Positions 34,616 to 48,060 of a stretch of 64,000 nt of DNA are shown here, in pieces. The notes beneath the pieces were generated by a model. It saw nothing but the letters and a program-made list of their open reading frames with translations, made no database searches and had not been told where the DNA came from. How positions within the stretch are numbered: position 1 is the first letter of the stretch; each line of letters begins with the position of its first letter. The translations under genes and the position numbers were made by a program. This stretch comes from Colias croceus. Taxonomy: Eukaryota > Arthropoda > Insecta > Lepidoptera > Pieridae. The stretch covers positions 9,176,001-9,240,000 of the forward strand of contig NC_059538.1 of NCBI RefSeq assembly GCF_905220415.1, read 5' to 3'.

Positions 34616-37600
34616 ATGACTTCTGAAATTGATGTTTCAAGAACAAATGAATTTCAACGACGTCGAAAGCTACGACTTCAACAGGTTTGCATATAGATTT
34701 TTTCAAATGTTTTGTGTCTAGGAATTAATACTATATAATCAATATAATATATTTCATGCAAATAGGTCAGGGAACAGTCAAAAGATATTGCTAAGAAAAT
34801 ACGACAACGCGCTAAAGTTGAAAAGTTACGGCATGTTATAAACGTTGACGCAAAAAAGGAAAAGGACTATTTTGATTTACAAGAAAAATTGGTTGGTCGA
34901 TTGGAGCAATTGTATTCTCAAAGCTTGGAAAATGTCGGGGCTGGACATAAAGACGCGTCTAATGTAAAAGAAACAGGTGAATTTTTACAGTTATATTTCG
35001 TCGACGTTCATTCCACATTCCAACGAAAGAATATTTCGTATTCATGATTTATGATCTTCATTGTGCTCATAAAGATGGTAATGGATTTAGATGTAATCAT
35101 AAATTATTTGTATTGCTCTCTTTAAACTTTACTAAATATTGATGCAATTTGTATATATGGACCAGTATTACCAGAATGTTTCAAAATGAACCCAGCCCTT
35201 AGAAATAAATTCAGTGTAGTTATGTATAGTAGGTATTTGATTTGTTTTTATTCATAGTATACCGAAATTAATTTGTGGAGTAATTATTTATTATAGATAC
35301 AGAACAAAAAAAGGATCTATCGAAATTGAGGGGAAGAGAAGCTGTTGCAGAGCTTCGAAAAAGAAAGCAAGAAAAATTGGATGAACAGAAGAAAATCTTG
35401 GACAGGAAATTACAAGCTAGGTACCTATGTACATATTATATAAGTATTCAAAAAATGTATGTTTTTTAACATTCTCTATTTGAGATATAAGTAATGATAA
35501 TATCAGATAGGAACAGATGCAAATGGTATATGAACCTGATTATTCAAAATTGGTCTTTGTTTTTCTTTTAAAAATCAACATATGTCATTAAAAGAGTTGT
35601 AATTGGCTATTGAAATGTTTGCTCAGAGTTTGTCTTTGTTCATTTTGCTATTTTCAATGTAACTGTATGCACCACCGGTCTCCACCTTTTATGAAAAAGA
35701 GACATTATATCTTATTCATTTTCCAGGGAGGTTGCAAATGAGATTAGTAGGGAAAAGGGTGTGCTACTATCAAAGACTTTAGGGTCCAAGTCTGCTGACA
35801 ATCTACAATCAAATAATATAGATGTTTGTAGTGATAATAAAGAAAAGGACAAGAGTTCAGACAAACTCAAAGACACTGATGATACTAACATAGCTAAAAA
35901 TGATATGGGTACCCAATGGGAAGGCGATGAGCTTGTTAATGAATGGGCACCCTGCGTTCCTGCTTTATCACTACCAAAGGACAAAGATAGTTCAAAAGAT
36001 TCAGGACAAGACAGAGAAAAATCTGACCATAACAAAAGGATAAATTTATTTGCCCTTAGTGATGAAATGCCCTCCAGCCTGAGGGGTGGCCCATCATCTT
36101 CAGCCATGAATATACCTCCGCAGAAACCGTCAATGACTCTTATCTCTGAATATTTGCAAAGCAGAAGTTTACGTTTGCGAGAGAATGAACCCGTCTCAAG
36201 CTCAAAGAAGACAGATGACTTGCAGAGCATTAAGCAAACTATTCTTAAGAGTCGGTCATCAAGACCTGATGGTAATATCTCCAATCATGTTTGTCATGTA
36301 CTCGATAAGCAACTTATACCAGTTCCATCCTGGAAAGCTGAAGATAGTTATAATATTTGTTGTCATTGCCATAGACATCAGCATAGTTCTAATAAATATA
36401 TGACTTATATTAATAATAATGTAACATATCCTTTACATAGTACAGATTTGTCCCCAAGGTCTAGGAGAGGATCAGTACAGAGAAAAACTAAATTGTTTAA
36501 TACACCAGGTGATCCTAAGCACAAGCACCTACAAGTCATGGCATTCTAAAACATTTTCACACATTAACAATGTAATATTTGGTTGTGTATCTCTGTAGTA
36601 GAGTCAAATCAATAAAACTAGAATACACCAATTGTGTAACATTAGTTTAATATTTCATTTTATTTAGTGCAATTGTAAAAAGAAGCCGTACTTTCATTCT
36701 TGTATCATTCTAATTTCATAAAATCTGTTTATCGTAATTCATAAATGTTGGTATTGCAATAGAGAGTAATTGGATTTGTATAATGGCTTTGTGTGTTATT
36801 TAAGTTCCATTTATTGTTGTGTGTTTTGATATTGTTATCCATTATTAATAGCTGTTTATATAGTTTCAGGTAAATCAGACAAATCTAAAAGTGAAAGAGA
36901 TAATGTTCTTAATAGAAAAGCTTCTGTCACCATGTACAATCACAGCACAAGAGACACCCGCGAAGTATTATACAACAAAGATAAACTTGTTATTCGCGAA
37001 CAAAATGCAGCTGATGATGATGCTTACACCAAAGCTTTGAAAGAGTCCTCCATAATTGAAGATGTGGAAAGCAAGGAACTTGACAAAAAGAAACAAGAAA
37101 TGAGGAATAAAGTAGCAATGACAAAAGAAAAGGTTGACAAAGAATACAAGGATACTTTGGCATTTTTGAACACTCTCTCTAAAGACACAACTAGTAGGAC
37201 ACAGGTAGGTTTATACAAAAGGGGATGTGTTATAATGGAAGTACATTGAAATGTTTTTATAAAGTTGGTGTGCTTTATTCGTTTTTCGTATTTTTTTACT
37301 GAATTAAAAAAAAAAAAAAAAAAAAAAAACTAGTATCAATTTTCACATTGATTGTATACCTATTTTACAGAAAATAGCATATATGGATAGTGAGAGGCAG
37401 CAAATGCAAAAAGAAAAACATCAGAAGAAGATGCAAGAAGAATTTAGAAGGATAGAAAGAGAGTGCAAGCGGAGCTGTAAGGTAGTAATAGATTATAAAT
37501 AATTGATACAGAATTAGTTTTAAACTTAGGCATGTAATAATTGTATACTTTAATAATTGTTTTAGCATACAAAAAATCAAAGTAGGTGTAAATCTAGATC

Positions 37601-40600
37601 ACCTGATAAATTTGACAATAATAATGACGTCTTGCCAAGAAACTTCCAGTATGATTGGATGCCAGTTCCAGAAAGTGACGGGAAGTACGCTGTACACACA
37701 ATACCAAGTACGACAAATGCAAAATCAAATAACACAGTTAAATTTAACGATGTCGACACTTACCATGAATACAGGTCCCGTCACAAACATACACCTCCAA
37801 CAAAAGAAGGAAGTAAAGACAAGGAAAGAAAAAGAGTTGTTGAAACAGTTGTAATAGAACAAAATAGTAATGAATCAACGGACGCATCTTCTGTTATTTC
37901 TGACGCAAGTTCCATGGAACAAGTTGACAAAATAAGGACAGACAACGATCATTCAGATGATCCTAGACTCTCAGATGGCGATAGAATAGTGATTTACAAG
38001 ATTTTAGATTCAAAAAGAGACAAAAAAAGTAAAAATGACAAGAAATCGAAAGCCATTAATAAAATTTTCAGATCTCTAAGTATATCAGAGAAGGCTAAAA
38101 AAGATGAAGTTAGAGAAAGATCTCAAGATCTAAAGGAAAAGAATGTCACAGATAAAGATGAACAATCAGCTCTCGATAACTTGAAAGAAGGTAGTACTAT
38201 ATTTTCATTTTTTATTTTTTATTTATTGCAGTAACCTTAAATTAATATCTTCTTTTTTTGATGCAGGTATCTACAAAGTTAGCGACAATGGGTAAGTTAC
38301 ATAATATTAACACTTTCTACATTCAAATTTTTGTTCGTTATGCCGCGGCCACACAAGTAACGCGGGAAGTAACGAGGAAAGTAGGCAGAGGCATAGTGTG
38401 ACCACGTTACTCGTCATGCCACTCGTCGTGCTCATCGTCCTGCTCACGGCTCCCTATTTTGTCGGCTTTTGCGCGCGAGTCAAAGGACCGGCAATACGAG
38501 TGCGAACTGAAGAGCGTCGCGATTAATCGCGCGAGTAGAGCAGTGTGTGGCCAGAGGGCAATGTCGCGGCAAATAACGGTAGCTGCAGCGCGATGAGCAG
38601 GACGACGAGCATAGTGTGGCTGCGGTATAAAGGGATGAGAAAGATCAGGATTGCAGGTTATCTTTGCTAGAAAGCATTGTAAATTTTATGCCCAAGGTTT
38701 ATTGAAAATGGTTATAATTGTTTCTTTTTGCATTTCTCCAAGTTGTTTTCTGCATAACTATTACGATGGATAGTACTAGTATTTTTTTATTAGTAATAGA
38801 TATTATTGATTCAAAAATTTAACTACATACTCCTGATGTTTATTAAAATTCTTGATCCTAGGATGTCATGTAATATTATGAGTTGTTATACTGCTAATGT
38901 GGAACTGTGGCAAACATCTACTGAGAGAAGGCCGTGGTGGTAATATTTTGTAAAAACAATTATTTTATCATTGAATACTTATTTTGAATTATAGTAGTAT
39001 CATATTGTAATTAGAATTCATACTTGCATATTTCATACCTCTTGAACCAAATTATTTTCAGAATTGAATTTATTATTTTTAATTGCGTTTGAGAATTTAG
39101 AACAAAAATTAATAACTAACATAGATTTTTATTTTTTAAATATTTTAAATGTACAGAATTGACCCTGCTACAGATTTTTTATATGTTTAGATGTGCAAAA
39201 TAGAAATCATTTTAGAAATATTTAATGTTATTTGTTCAAAGACAATTTTTCAAAGCCAGAAGCCTAGCACCAGCGACATCAAAACTTAGGTCACGATTCA
39301 GTAAAAAAATTAATGTTATCCAAAAGCATAGAAAGGCCAAATGTTTTAATAGTTTTATTTAGAACTAGCATCCGCCCGCGACTCCGTCCGCGCGGATGTC
39401 GGTCTTCGCGTGGATGGTTATTTCTTCATTTTGAGTACCTCTGTCAATAACATCTTATAAATATCTATTGGACCCAATTCCCAAATACGGCTACGCCTAT
39501 AATAATACGCAACGTATGTTCGCGGTTCTACGGAACAACGTCTATGGATAAAACTGAAAAATTAAGATTAATTTTTTTCTACGTATTTTTCCAGGATAAA
39601 AAGTATCCTATTTTACGCCCAGGATAATAAGGTATAATTATACCAAGTTTCATCGAAATCGAACCGCTAGTTTTCACGTGATGCCTTCACATACAGACAG
39701 ACAGACAGACAGACAAAAAATTTTTTAATCACATATTTGGGTTTGGTATCGATCCAGTAACACCCCCTGCTATTTATTTTTTCAATATTTTCAATGTACA
39801 GAATTGACCCTTCTACAGATTTATTATATGTATAGATGTTAGATAGTTATTATTTTGTTTGTTTTAAACTTATTAATAATAAACTTATTTCTATATTTTA
39901 GGGATAACATTGCTTCTATGTATTTCACGGAAAGTAATCGGGACACAAGCAAATCTAAAGTTCCAGATACAACACAGAGAATACAAGATAGTAATAGCTC
40001 CAAGCACGATAAAACTCTAAATGGTAATTATAAAAGCAGTGTATTATTTGAATTAATAAAATATATAGATAATCTTAAATATTTAAATAATAATTCATAT
40101 TTTATTTATAGGTTTCGAGCCGATGAAAGACAATGATACTGCGCAATCTAGGTAATTATTGCTAATATTAAAAAAAATTATCATGGAAGATACTAATGTA
40201 TAGATTTGTTTTTATTAATACTGTACGAATTTAAAAGTATTTATCGTCATTCCAGGAATCAACACTCTTGTTCGGGATGTAAATGTGCATGTTCAAATGC
40301 GAATCAGCCGCAATCCTCAGCTGCTACATCCACTTCTTCATTCCAAACTGCTACAAATGATAAAGCTCCAAGGGGACTAACCGATGACGGCTTTTTAAAA
40401 ATTATTAACGATGGGCAACATGATGCCGGTAAATTTTACATAGGTGCTTCAGGTTTTCTCAAAGACGATAACTACGAAGTTGTAATACAGCTTAAAAAGA
40501 AAGAAACGGAAAAACTTGGAGGCAAAAGCCAAGAAGTAAATGTGAACGTCGTAGATGATGCAGCACCACCACCACCATCTAATATCATATCAAAAGTCGA

Positions 40601-43600
40601 TACTGAAGTACAATCGTCTTTTTGTGACAATTTAAAAGAAAGTGCGGCACAAACTTCTATCAATAAAGAATTAACAACCGGAGATAAAATATTATCTCAA
40701 TCAAAATCAGAGCCTGTTCTAGTTACACGAGTGGCTTCTTCGGAGCAATTGAAATCGCGTGAAAAAACCCTAGATGGTGACAAAGAAAATAATAATAAAT
40801 CTGAAACAGCAGTCGACAAAAGTATTCATACATCGTTTCACGATTCATTTGCGATTCCTGAGCATGTAACTAAAGTGGATCCCGTATCAAGACCAGCGAC
40901 TTCTACATATACACAAACTTCATTTAGTTCGCCAAATTCACGACCCGTATTCATGCACATGACTTCATCTACTTCAACAGCATATATGAGTCCACCGGAG
41001 CTCATTATACCGCGTTTTTTGAAACATCATTCTCCTTCAAATACTGCTGATTTTCTGATTAGTGATAATTACAATAAATTGAATGAACAAGGATGTAAAA
41101 AACAAAATAAACATTGTAAATCGAAACATTCAAGAAGCATTTCTACAGAGAACGTTCGTAAATGTCAGTCAAAACATATTTGTAGCACCACCGATACACC
41201 ACCAAATACGGCTCATAGCTGTGATTATAACAGATCATGGTCGGAAAATGTTGAATCTGAAAAATATACACATGTAACACACAGTAAAAAATGCAGAAAA
41301 TCCCATAAATATAAAAATAACGTCACCTTACATAAAAGTTCATCCAAATTTGTATGTGATAGTAACTCAAATGCTCTACTATCTAACAAAAACATCCAAA
41401 AATTATCCAATACTCACCAATTTAGTTCTACTAAAGGTGGATTTAACCCTGTTGTTCAGCAGTATGTGAACAAATTATTAACACTAAATAAAGAATCACT
41501 TAAAGCCATCCAAGTCGTCAATCAGGACTGTAGCACAGTGGACACACCTGGAAGTTCAATTATTTACAATCCTTCTAATACCGCTGGAAAGGGCTTGCCT
41601 ATACAAAATCAAATATCTCTAGAACAAATTAAAATGATGCTCGAGCAGCAAATTATTCGAGAGCAAGAAAAGAGGCAACAGAAATATTTTGAAATGCCAC
41701 CCAAATATATGTTTAGATTACCTCGTAAAAAACCGGTGCACAAAGTTAAATCTTTCAATATTTCAAAGCGTATTTTGAGAAATAAAAATGTTCAAGAGGT
41801 AAGCACGGTACGTCACAAAAAATATAATAAAGCTGAGTCATCTTCTTCTTTGACAAAAGTATCTTCTTCAAAACAGTTACATTTAGATAAGAATGAGTCT
41901 GATGTTTTAGTGACAAAACCTAAAAATCGAAGTAGTTCGCCGACTCCTAGAAAGACTAAAAATTATGATTCTAGTAGTATTAATAATGCTAGTAAACCAC
42001 GAAAAAAAGAAACTTTTTTTCAACATGCTTCAAATTACTCTTCTGATGGAACTCATTGTAGTAAAGAGGATTATAAACTTCATCTAGATAGATGCACAAT
42101 AACGCCTATGACCTCTGATTCAGAACGGAGACAAAGAAAAGTTAAGAACACTTCTCAAAATCTTCCAACTGATATTTCTACTCAAACAAGTGGAATCGAT
42201 AGTGAAATTAATTTTATGAAACTAGCCGAAAACAAGCTTCAGAATATGGAAAAAATTGCTGATTTGACTGATAAGTGTACCAAGCGTTTATCGAATTTAG
42301 CTAAAGTTCTAGAAGAAGTAAGGCGCAATAAATCTTTAGTATATAGCCATTTGTCAAATTCCGATACTACATCCGACTCTGAACCCAAGAATATAAAAAT
42401 AAAAGAAAATGTGCCGGAATTATTACCAAAAGACATTATACATGTTCCAAAGGTACCTTTGAATTTCCATGAAAAAGAAAAGATCGATGGAGATAACTAT
42501 GTACCTTTACTTGGAGATATCCCTAAGCCTCTTACACCCTCAACACTATCATTATCAACCATAAGTGAAAAATCAAATCTACCAACAAACAGCACAGACC
42601 AGACTAAGGTGAAAGCAAGACCACCTCCTGCTTTAACGCGCGTTAATTTAAAAAATGTACAAGATTTTTATGCTATTCCACATGAATTGTCTACTGTCCT
42701 TGAAGTTGATTCACCAATGAGTTTAAAACAGAAAAATCAATCATCACGTCGTGAAATAAGCCAAGAAATACCATGTAAAAGTAATGAAGATGATAATGAC
42801 AAACAATTAAACAAAATAAATGAAACTAAAACAACAAATGATACTGGTGTGGATTTAGTAGATAGTAAAGGAGACTCTTCTAAACGCCACTCCTCAGATT
42901 CGACTGACAATGCTAAAATTCAAATGATGGATATGAAATTATTTAATGATATCATGCTCAAGCCATTTTTGAGTTTACAAGACTACGCGAAGCAATGTGA
43001 TGTTCGTATCGACGAAGGGTCAAATATAGAAGAAGTTTTTAAAGAAGACCACATACAAGAAGAATTAAGTTCTTTACATTCTGATAGTAGTCTACCTGAT
43101 GTTATCTCTGAGTTACTCAAAAGAAAAATTATTACCGAGCCATTTAAGTTTGATACGGCATCACATGTCAATAGCACAAGCATGTCATCTGAATCCTCTT
43201 TATCCCTTTTAGCCCTATCTAAAATCCGCAAGGAAAGAAAGAAAATTAGTAAGTTAGCTATGAACAAAGAAAATATGGCGGAGACATCAGAAACTTTAAG
43301 CATTTCTTCAAACCCTGATTTAGAAAATGCTTTTCAGAAACTAGGCATGGGTTGGGCTTCTTCTACATTAAAAAAGACTAAAGAGCGATTGGCTTTATCT
43401 TCTTCCTCGAACACTTCTAGCTCCAGTTTAAGTCACTTAAAATTTAAAAGCTTCAACAAGGAAATACCAACTATAACAACTGAATCTACAATTTCAGAAC
43501 ATAATGATTCAAATAAAAAAATCCGCCAACCGAGAGGTGTGATTGATAATTCGAAAAATGCAGAGCAACAAACATCCTTGGTAAATTCCATGACTGTGAA

Positions 43601-43997
43601 GGAGTTTTTGACAAACGAACTAGCCAAGAAAATCACATTTACCAACAGGTCTAATAAAGGAGGCGATGACGAATTTGTGTCTCTGTATGAAACGAAAATG
43701 CCAGAGGAGATAAAAAATACAACGGAAATATGTGAGGATGAAAAATCGTTGGCAAGCCAGAGCAATAACAGAGCAAGGACATCAACTCCTGTCCAGATTT
43801 ATAAAGCAAACACATACCAATCGTCCTCTAGCACAAATACATCCAATGGATTGTTTAGTAATGCAGATGAACTCTCTTCAGTGAAAGTTACTTCAACCTC
43901 CATACGAAATCATTCCACTTCTGACAAGGAAGATCTGACCATTCCAAATTACAGCCTTAAGAGAAAGGGCTTATCTGATTGTAGTAAAAGTGAATAA
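34616..43997 (+). CDS. Ana1: Centriole protein CEP295 / Ana1 homologue
   Basis: Centriolar scaffold needed for centriole-to-centrosome conversion in other animals. Eleven exons: 34616..34684, 34766..34976, 35297..35420, 35727..36508, 36870..37204, 37371..37481, 37566..38190, 38267..38291, 39902..40023, 40112..40151 and 40256..43997. Total 6186 nt, 2061 residues, all phases fitting. The N-terminus has the family block RRRKLRLQQVREQSKDIAKK and LEQLYSQSLENVGAGHKDA, close to CEP295. Several charged helices likely form coiled coils (exons 3, 5, 6). The last exon is 3.7 kb and Ser/Lys/Asn-rich with little recognisable structure and a Cys cluster at its start (CSGCKCACS). Exon 4 could also end at GATG|GTAATA (36271), the same phase; reading through 36508 gives a stop at 36549. 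A 25-nt microexon (38267) precedes a long repeat-filled intron. Family assignment rests on the N-terminal 110 residues. Confidence 0.82.
38338..38630. repeat. GC-rich MITE in the CEP295-like gene (intron 8)
   Basis: Ends TTATGCCGCGGCCACAC and GTGTGGCTGCGGTATAA are imperfect inverted repeats around about 290 bp of GC-rich sequence. Internal inverted pieces (CTCGTCGTGCTCATCGTCCTGCT against AGCAGGACGACGAG) extend the pairing. No ORF. Confidence 0.75.
39147..39848. repeat. Direct repeats flanking an interspersed element (CEP295-like intron 8)
   Basis: A 50-bp segment (TGTACAGAATTGACCC...ACAGATTT-TATATGT) occurs at about 39150-39201 and again at about 39795-39838. Between them, at about 39366-39740, is a SINE/RTE-like repeat (CATCCGCCCGCGACTCCGTC, CCAGTTTCATCGAAAT-type tail, then four CAGA units). 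The direct repeats are far longer than a target duplication, so they probably reflect a local duplication of the 3' part of the intron. Confidence 0.6.
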
Positions 43998-45393
43998 TCA
44001 GTAATGAAATTTAAATTATTTGTTACATTTTTTCTGTGATTATTTAAATGATTTTTTTTATATGTAGACATTTTGTTGATGACCTGTTTAGATTTTTATG
44101 TATATAAAATAACGAATTTATAGTGGAATAAAATACATGTCTAAAAAATAAATATTTTTATTTGTGTTCCTCCTCTTAGATATTAATTAGGAACTGTAAA
44201 TGTAGGTAGGTATATAGTTTATTTTTTACTTCGCCTTTAAATTGTCAGAATATCCAACTGCAGAACTCTGCAAATTTAAAAGTGACCAACAAGAAGGCAA
44301 AAACAATCCTTATACGTAACAAAAAAGCATAAAACAAAAATTCAGTTGAATTATTATAACCTGCCTACCTGTGTATATTACCTACTTATAATAATTACTT
44401 TTAATTAATTAATTAAACTTATATAATATGTACCGACTAAGTACCCATGGAAATTTTACGAGTTTAGTTTGGTCTCTGCCTAGATTTAATAAGCATACTA
44501 TTTAAAAAAAACTAAAAGGCGTCGACGTTGGTTATATTATTATGACAAAAGTAGATATTTTAATAAGTACAACATTCTTCAATTCATCAATTTTGTGTTG
44601 TATAATATTTATATCGTTTTTAGATGATGCAATATATTAGTTATAGGTTTTCTTTCTGGCAATCCTGTATTATATGCAAATAATTTCATGATATGTAACC
44701 AATAAGTAACTATTCACAAGACTTTTTTTAAAATCAATTTATGTCAGTTTACAAGCACTCTATAATACTCTGAAGATGAGCAAGTTCTTAAAACTCATTA
44801 TATTTTTATATTATTTTCTTTGTTCATATCATTTAACTTTTATGAAAAACTGAAAAATATGCAAATTAAAAAATCATCATCAGTAAGTAGTGAAACTAGC
44901 CCATTGGGTATTGTAAAAAGGATAAAGTTATTAAAACAAATTTATCGTTGAAGCAAGTCACATTTATTATACAACATCAATTTCTTAACATTAGTATAAA
45001 TAAGACATTTATCACAAAAAATTACCTCAAAGGTTACATATGGAAATGTCAAAAAATAAATATTACAACTGTCTTAGACCAAACTGTAGTAGAATATCAG
45101 CTAAAATCACAGAACACAAAACTAACAGCTAAATAAAATTAGTATTAACTTATTCTATAGCCACAGACATTAGCACATCGAAACTACCCCCACAGTACAG
45201 CACATGACAACATAAAACAAAAATATACTCATTTGCTGTACACATGTTCTATCAGCTGTTATGGCCATGGCTAGTGTTTTGTGTGCATGATCATTTTGAT
45301 CATATTTGAGGTTATCTTATGTGTAAGCTTCAAATACTGTGTAGAGTGTAATAAAATTCTCCTTTAAAATGTCTAATTTCATCTAGCTGATCA
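43998..45393. other. Convergent spacer, CEP295-like gene to HIG1 gene 1
   Basis: AT-rich, with AATAAA signals for the upstream gene near 44127 and 44150. The right half should be the 3' untranslated region of the HIG1 gene on the other strand. No other gene or clear repeat seen. Confidence 0.5.
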
Positions 45394-45861
45394 TTATTGT
45401 TCTTTCTTATCAGATTTTAACACATATTTGTCTACAAGTTGGTATCCAAGCCCTAGGGTGAGAGCTGCTACTGCAGTTCCTTGGGCGGCGACACGCAGCT
45501 GCATTAGGAATACACTTGTACTCATTTTGCCTCTGTTCTTATATTTGTAGGCACCCACTCCACATACACCAATTAATCCCATGATACCTGTAAATATATT
45601 TTGAATCAATTGAAAAAATTGAAATGAGCATTTTATATCTCATTTACCTAAACCCAATAGAATGAAAACTAAATGAATAATTTATAATTATTTTAATCTT
45701 TTCTTAGGGAGCCTTAAGCCTTGAGAGATTTTAAAGATTTTTTTTATAGAAGCAAAGAAATTAAAATTACCAAGAATCATGAATGGAGAATCTTTGGATT
45801 TCCTTGCCAGTCTTTCTGCTTGAGACTCATCTTTGTATTCGAAAATTTTTTGTGGATCCAT
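45394..45861 (-). CDS. HIG1 domain family member 1 (paralogue 1)
   Basis: Small mitochondrial inner-membrane protein of the Rcf1/HIGD1 family, which associates with respiratory supercomplexes and is hypoxia-linked in vertebrates. Two exons, 45771..45861 and 45394..45587, 285 nt, 94 residues. MDPQKIFEYKDESQAERLAR precedes the family core KSKDSPFMILG. Two hydrophobic segments follow, joined by the typical KYKNRGKMSTSVFLMQLRVAAQG hairpin, shown here as YKNRGKMSTS and FLMQLRVAAQG. The start is the first ATG of the conserved N-terminus. A 5' untranslated exon probably lies upstream. A second paralogue is at 54356-55300 in the same orientation and with the same intron position and phase. Confidence 0.92.
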
Positions 45862-46719
45862 TTTGAGATTCAATGATTACTACACTGAAAACATAAAAAA
45901 GTTAATTTGTAAGAATGTTTCATAAAAATAGCAAAACAATAATCTTGACGAAATTTTAGTATTTTGTATAAGTTAATTTACGGTTTATACACATATTACA
46001 TCTAATTAGGCATTATTTTACCTATTAAATAAAGAAATATAATGACGGGATATTAAAAGATTTGATAAATTTATTAAAATTATGTATGTTATGGAACAAT
46101 AATTGACCTATAAAGACTCAAATTAACTCACCTTAACCTTATATAAGTTTAAATAATTATTATATAATTTTAGAAATTCCACAACATTGCATCACTTTCA
46201 GCAACCTTGTCGATTTTCAATTTTCCATGATCTGTCAGCTCACAGCTGTCTGTACTCTGTCATCTGTGTCAGAGACCAAAATTCCGCTGTCAAATATCAA
46301 TAGATGACAACTGACAGAGTTGAATGGTAGATTAAAAATTTATAGCATTATGAATAAAAACAATTATAGAAAATAAATAAATAAAATCAATATTTTTTTA
46401 TTAATCTCAATCTCAAAAATACATTATTTTTACAAGTACTTCATGCAATTGCTTCATCATAAATAACCAGACGTAAATTGTTTGTTAGGGTTCCGTACCC
46501 GAAGGGTAAAACGCGAACTCTATTACTAAGCCTCCGCTGTCTGTCTGTCTGTCTCCAGGCTATCTCATAAATGTATTTCCGTTGCCGCTATAACAACAAA
46601 TATTAAAAATTAAAAAAAATATACTTAATATAATACAATAGATACAATATTATACTATAGCCGCACCAAAGAACACGTTCATTAATATTAATGAAGGTAG
46701 GAACCTTTTTAGGAAAAAA
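45862..46719. other. Upstream region of HIG1 gene 1
   Basis: AT-rich sequence that should contain the HIG1 promoter on the minus strand. A repeat scrap at about 46488-46560 (GGGTTCCGTACCCGAAGGGT and CTGTCTGTCTGTCT) matches a common lepidopteran repeat tail. No other gene seen. Confidence 0.45.
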
Positions 46720-48035
46720 CACAGAACAGTAAGAACATAATAGAAGTGCGATGTGGGCGTGGCCCACGTGTCACTAGTAAGGTAAGATCACCTAACTCGC
46801 TCTCAGTTGTGCACAGAAAAATATTCGAGTCGGTTGTCAACTGTCAAACCTTATTTCCATATTTATTCATTATTTAGAGCGTGTTGTTCGGTATTAGAGT
46901 GGAAAAATGATAGCAGACGAAATAATATCAGCAATCGAGGCATTTCATACCATCGGTAAGTCTTATTTTAATTTATTTTAAATATATTTTATGTAACAAC
47001 TTCGCTTGTCGTAATTTGTCAAAAATTTATAAAAATATTAAGTCAAAATGAACCTTAATCCATAAGAAATAAGTACTAATATAGATTGAACAGCAAACAA
47101 GACTTTCTGGAATATTATTGAAATAAACAAAAAGTAAACAAACGAATGTCGGATTAGTGATGCATGTGGCGCATATCGACAGTATCGATACTTTAGAAAA
47201 GACAAACATTTTAAATATTAAATTTTATTCTATTTTTCCTTAGCTTTCATTTGTCCTATTTATTTATAGATTTTCGAAAGAGCCTAATTTAAAAGAGAAA
47301 TGGATAATAAATGCAACGTGACGAGTTAACTGGATGCCGAACAGCAATAAGCAGTCTAACAAAGGCCACCGATACATCAAACCTACGGCAGTTCCAAGAT
47401 TTAAAATAATGCATATTTTCTGTTTGTTTTGTAAATATAGATTTATACTATTCTATTCCGTTTTTTATTTAAATATAATAATATGAAAAGACGTACTTAG
47501 TAGTAATAAACATACTCCAAAATGTGACACATTATCCTATACTCATATAATAGAAAGAAAAAAAAAATGCACAAAAATATATTTATTTGTGAATTATCGA
47601 TAACAAGGCTGACCCTTAGAGCATAGCATCAGGTTAATGTCAAGTTAATGTCATTAATTTAGAGTGACACAAATTTCAACCTTATCTTTATGTGTAGAGG
47701 TTCAAAGTTATATGTATTGAAAACCAACGCCATCTGTTGTGGAATAGCTGAATGTTTTCGAATTTGGAATTTCTGAGCAAAGAGACACAAAACAGCTAAT
47801 ATACCTAGGGATGTTATACTAAAATAAACCGTAACTTGGTTCGTTAGGGTACATATTGAAATGCTGAATTTATAACCTAAGTCAGTTTTTACTCAAATTA
47901 AGCTGTCCAATCAAAGGCATAGTTTACTTGTAGTGTACTGTATAACTATCGGTTTAAATGTGTGGGTTTGGCGACACTGGTTTTCATACTAATGATGACA
48001 TTATAGCACTTCTATTATGTTCTTACTGTTCTGTG
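46720..48035. mobile_element. TIR transposon with THAP remnants, unit 1 (P-element-like)
   Basis: A 1316-bp element with 30-bp terminal inverted repeats (CACAGAACAGTAAGAACATA...). It is flanked by an 8-bp target duplication GGAAAAAA (46712-46719 and 48036-48043). It contains a short start-like exon at 46907-46955 (MIADEIISAIEAFHTIG-type, followed by GTAAG). Further in, from about 47280, is a decayed coding piece with LKEKWIINAT, VNWMPNSN and PTAVPRF, which resembles the end of a THAP zinc finger. Stops and a frameshift show that it is non-coding now. The 8-bp duplication plus THAP remnants favour the P superfamily over hAT. It is the inverted twin of the unit at 48061-49367. Confidence 0.82.
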
Positions 48036-48060
48036 GGAAAAAACGACTGGACGTGGCAAC

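Noticed and set aside
35712..36284. 190-codon minus-strand ORF
   Set aside because: Antisense shadow of CEP295-like exon 4, Ser/Leu-rich as expected from the complement.
36272..36549. CEP295-like protein ending at 36549 as the main product
   Set aside because: Exon 5 onward continues in frame with the same composition, and a good donor at 36508 joins it, so the stop is read only if the intron is retained.
39690..39720. CAGA-rich repeat considered as a CRISPR-like or minisatellite array
   Set aside because: Only a few 4-bp units in the tail of a SINE-like repeat; no spacers.
46907..46955. Short ATG exon with donor as the first exon of a host gene
   Set aside because: It is present in both transposon units and lies wholly inside their inverted ends, so it belongs to the element.
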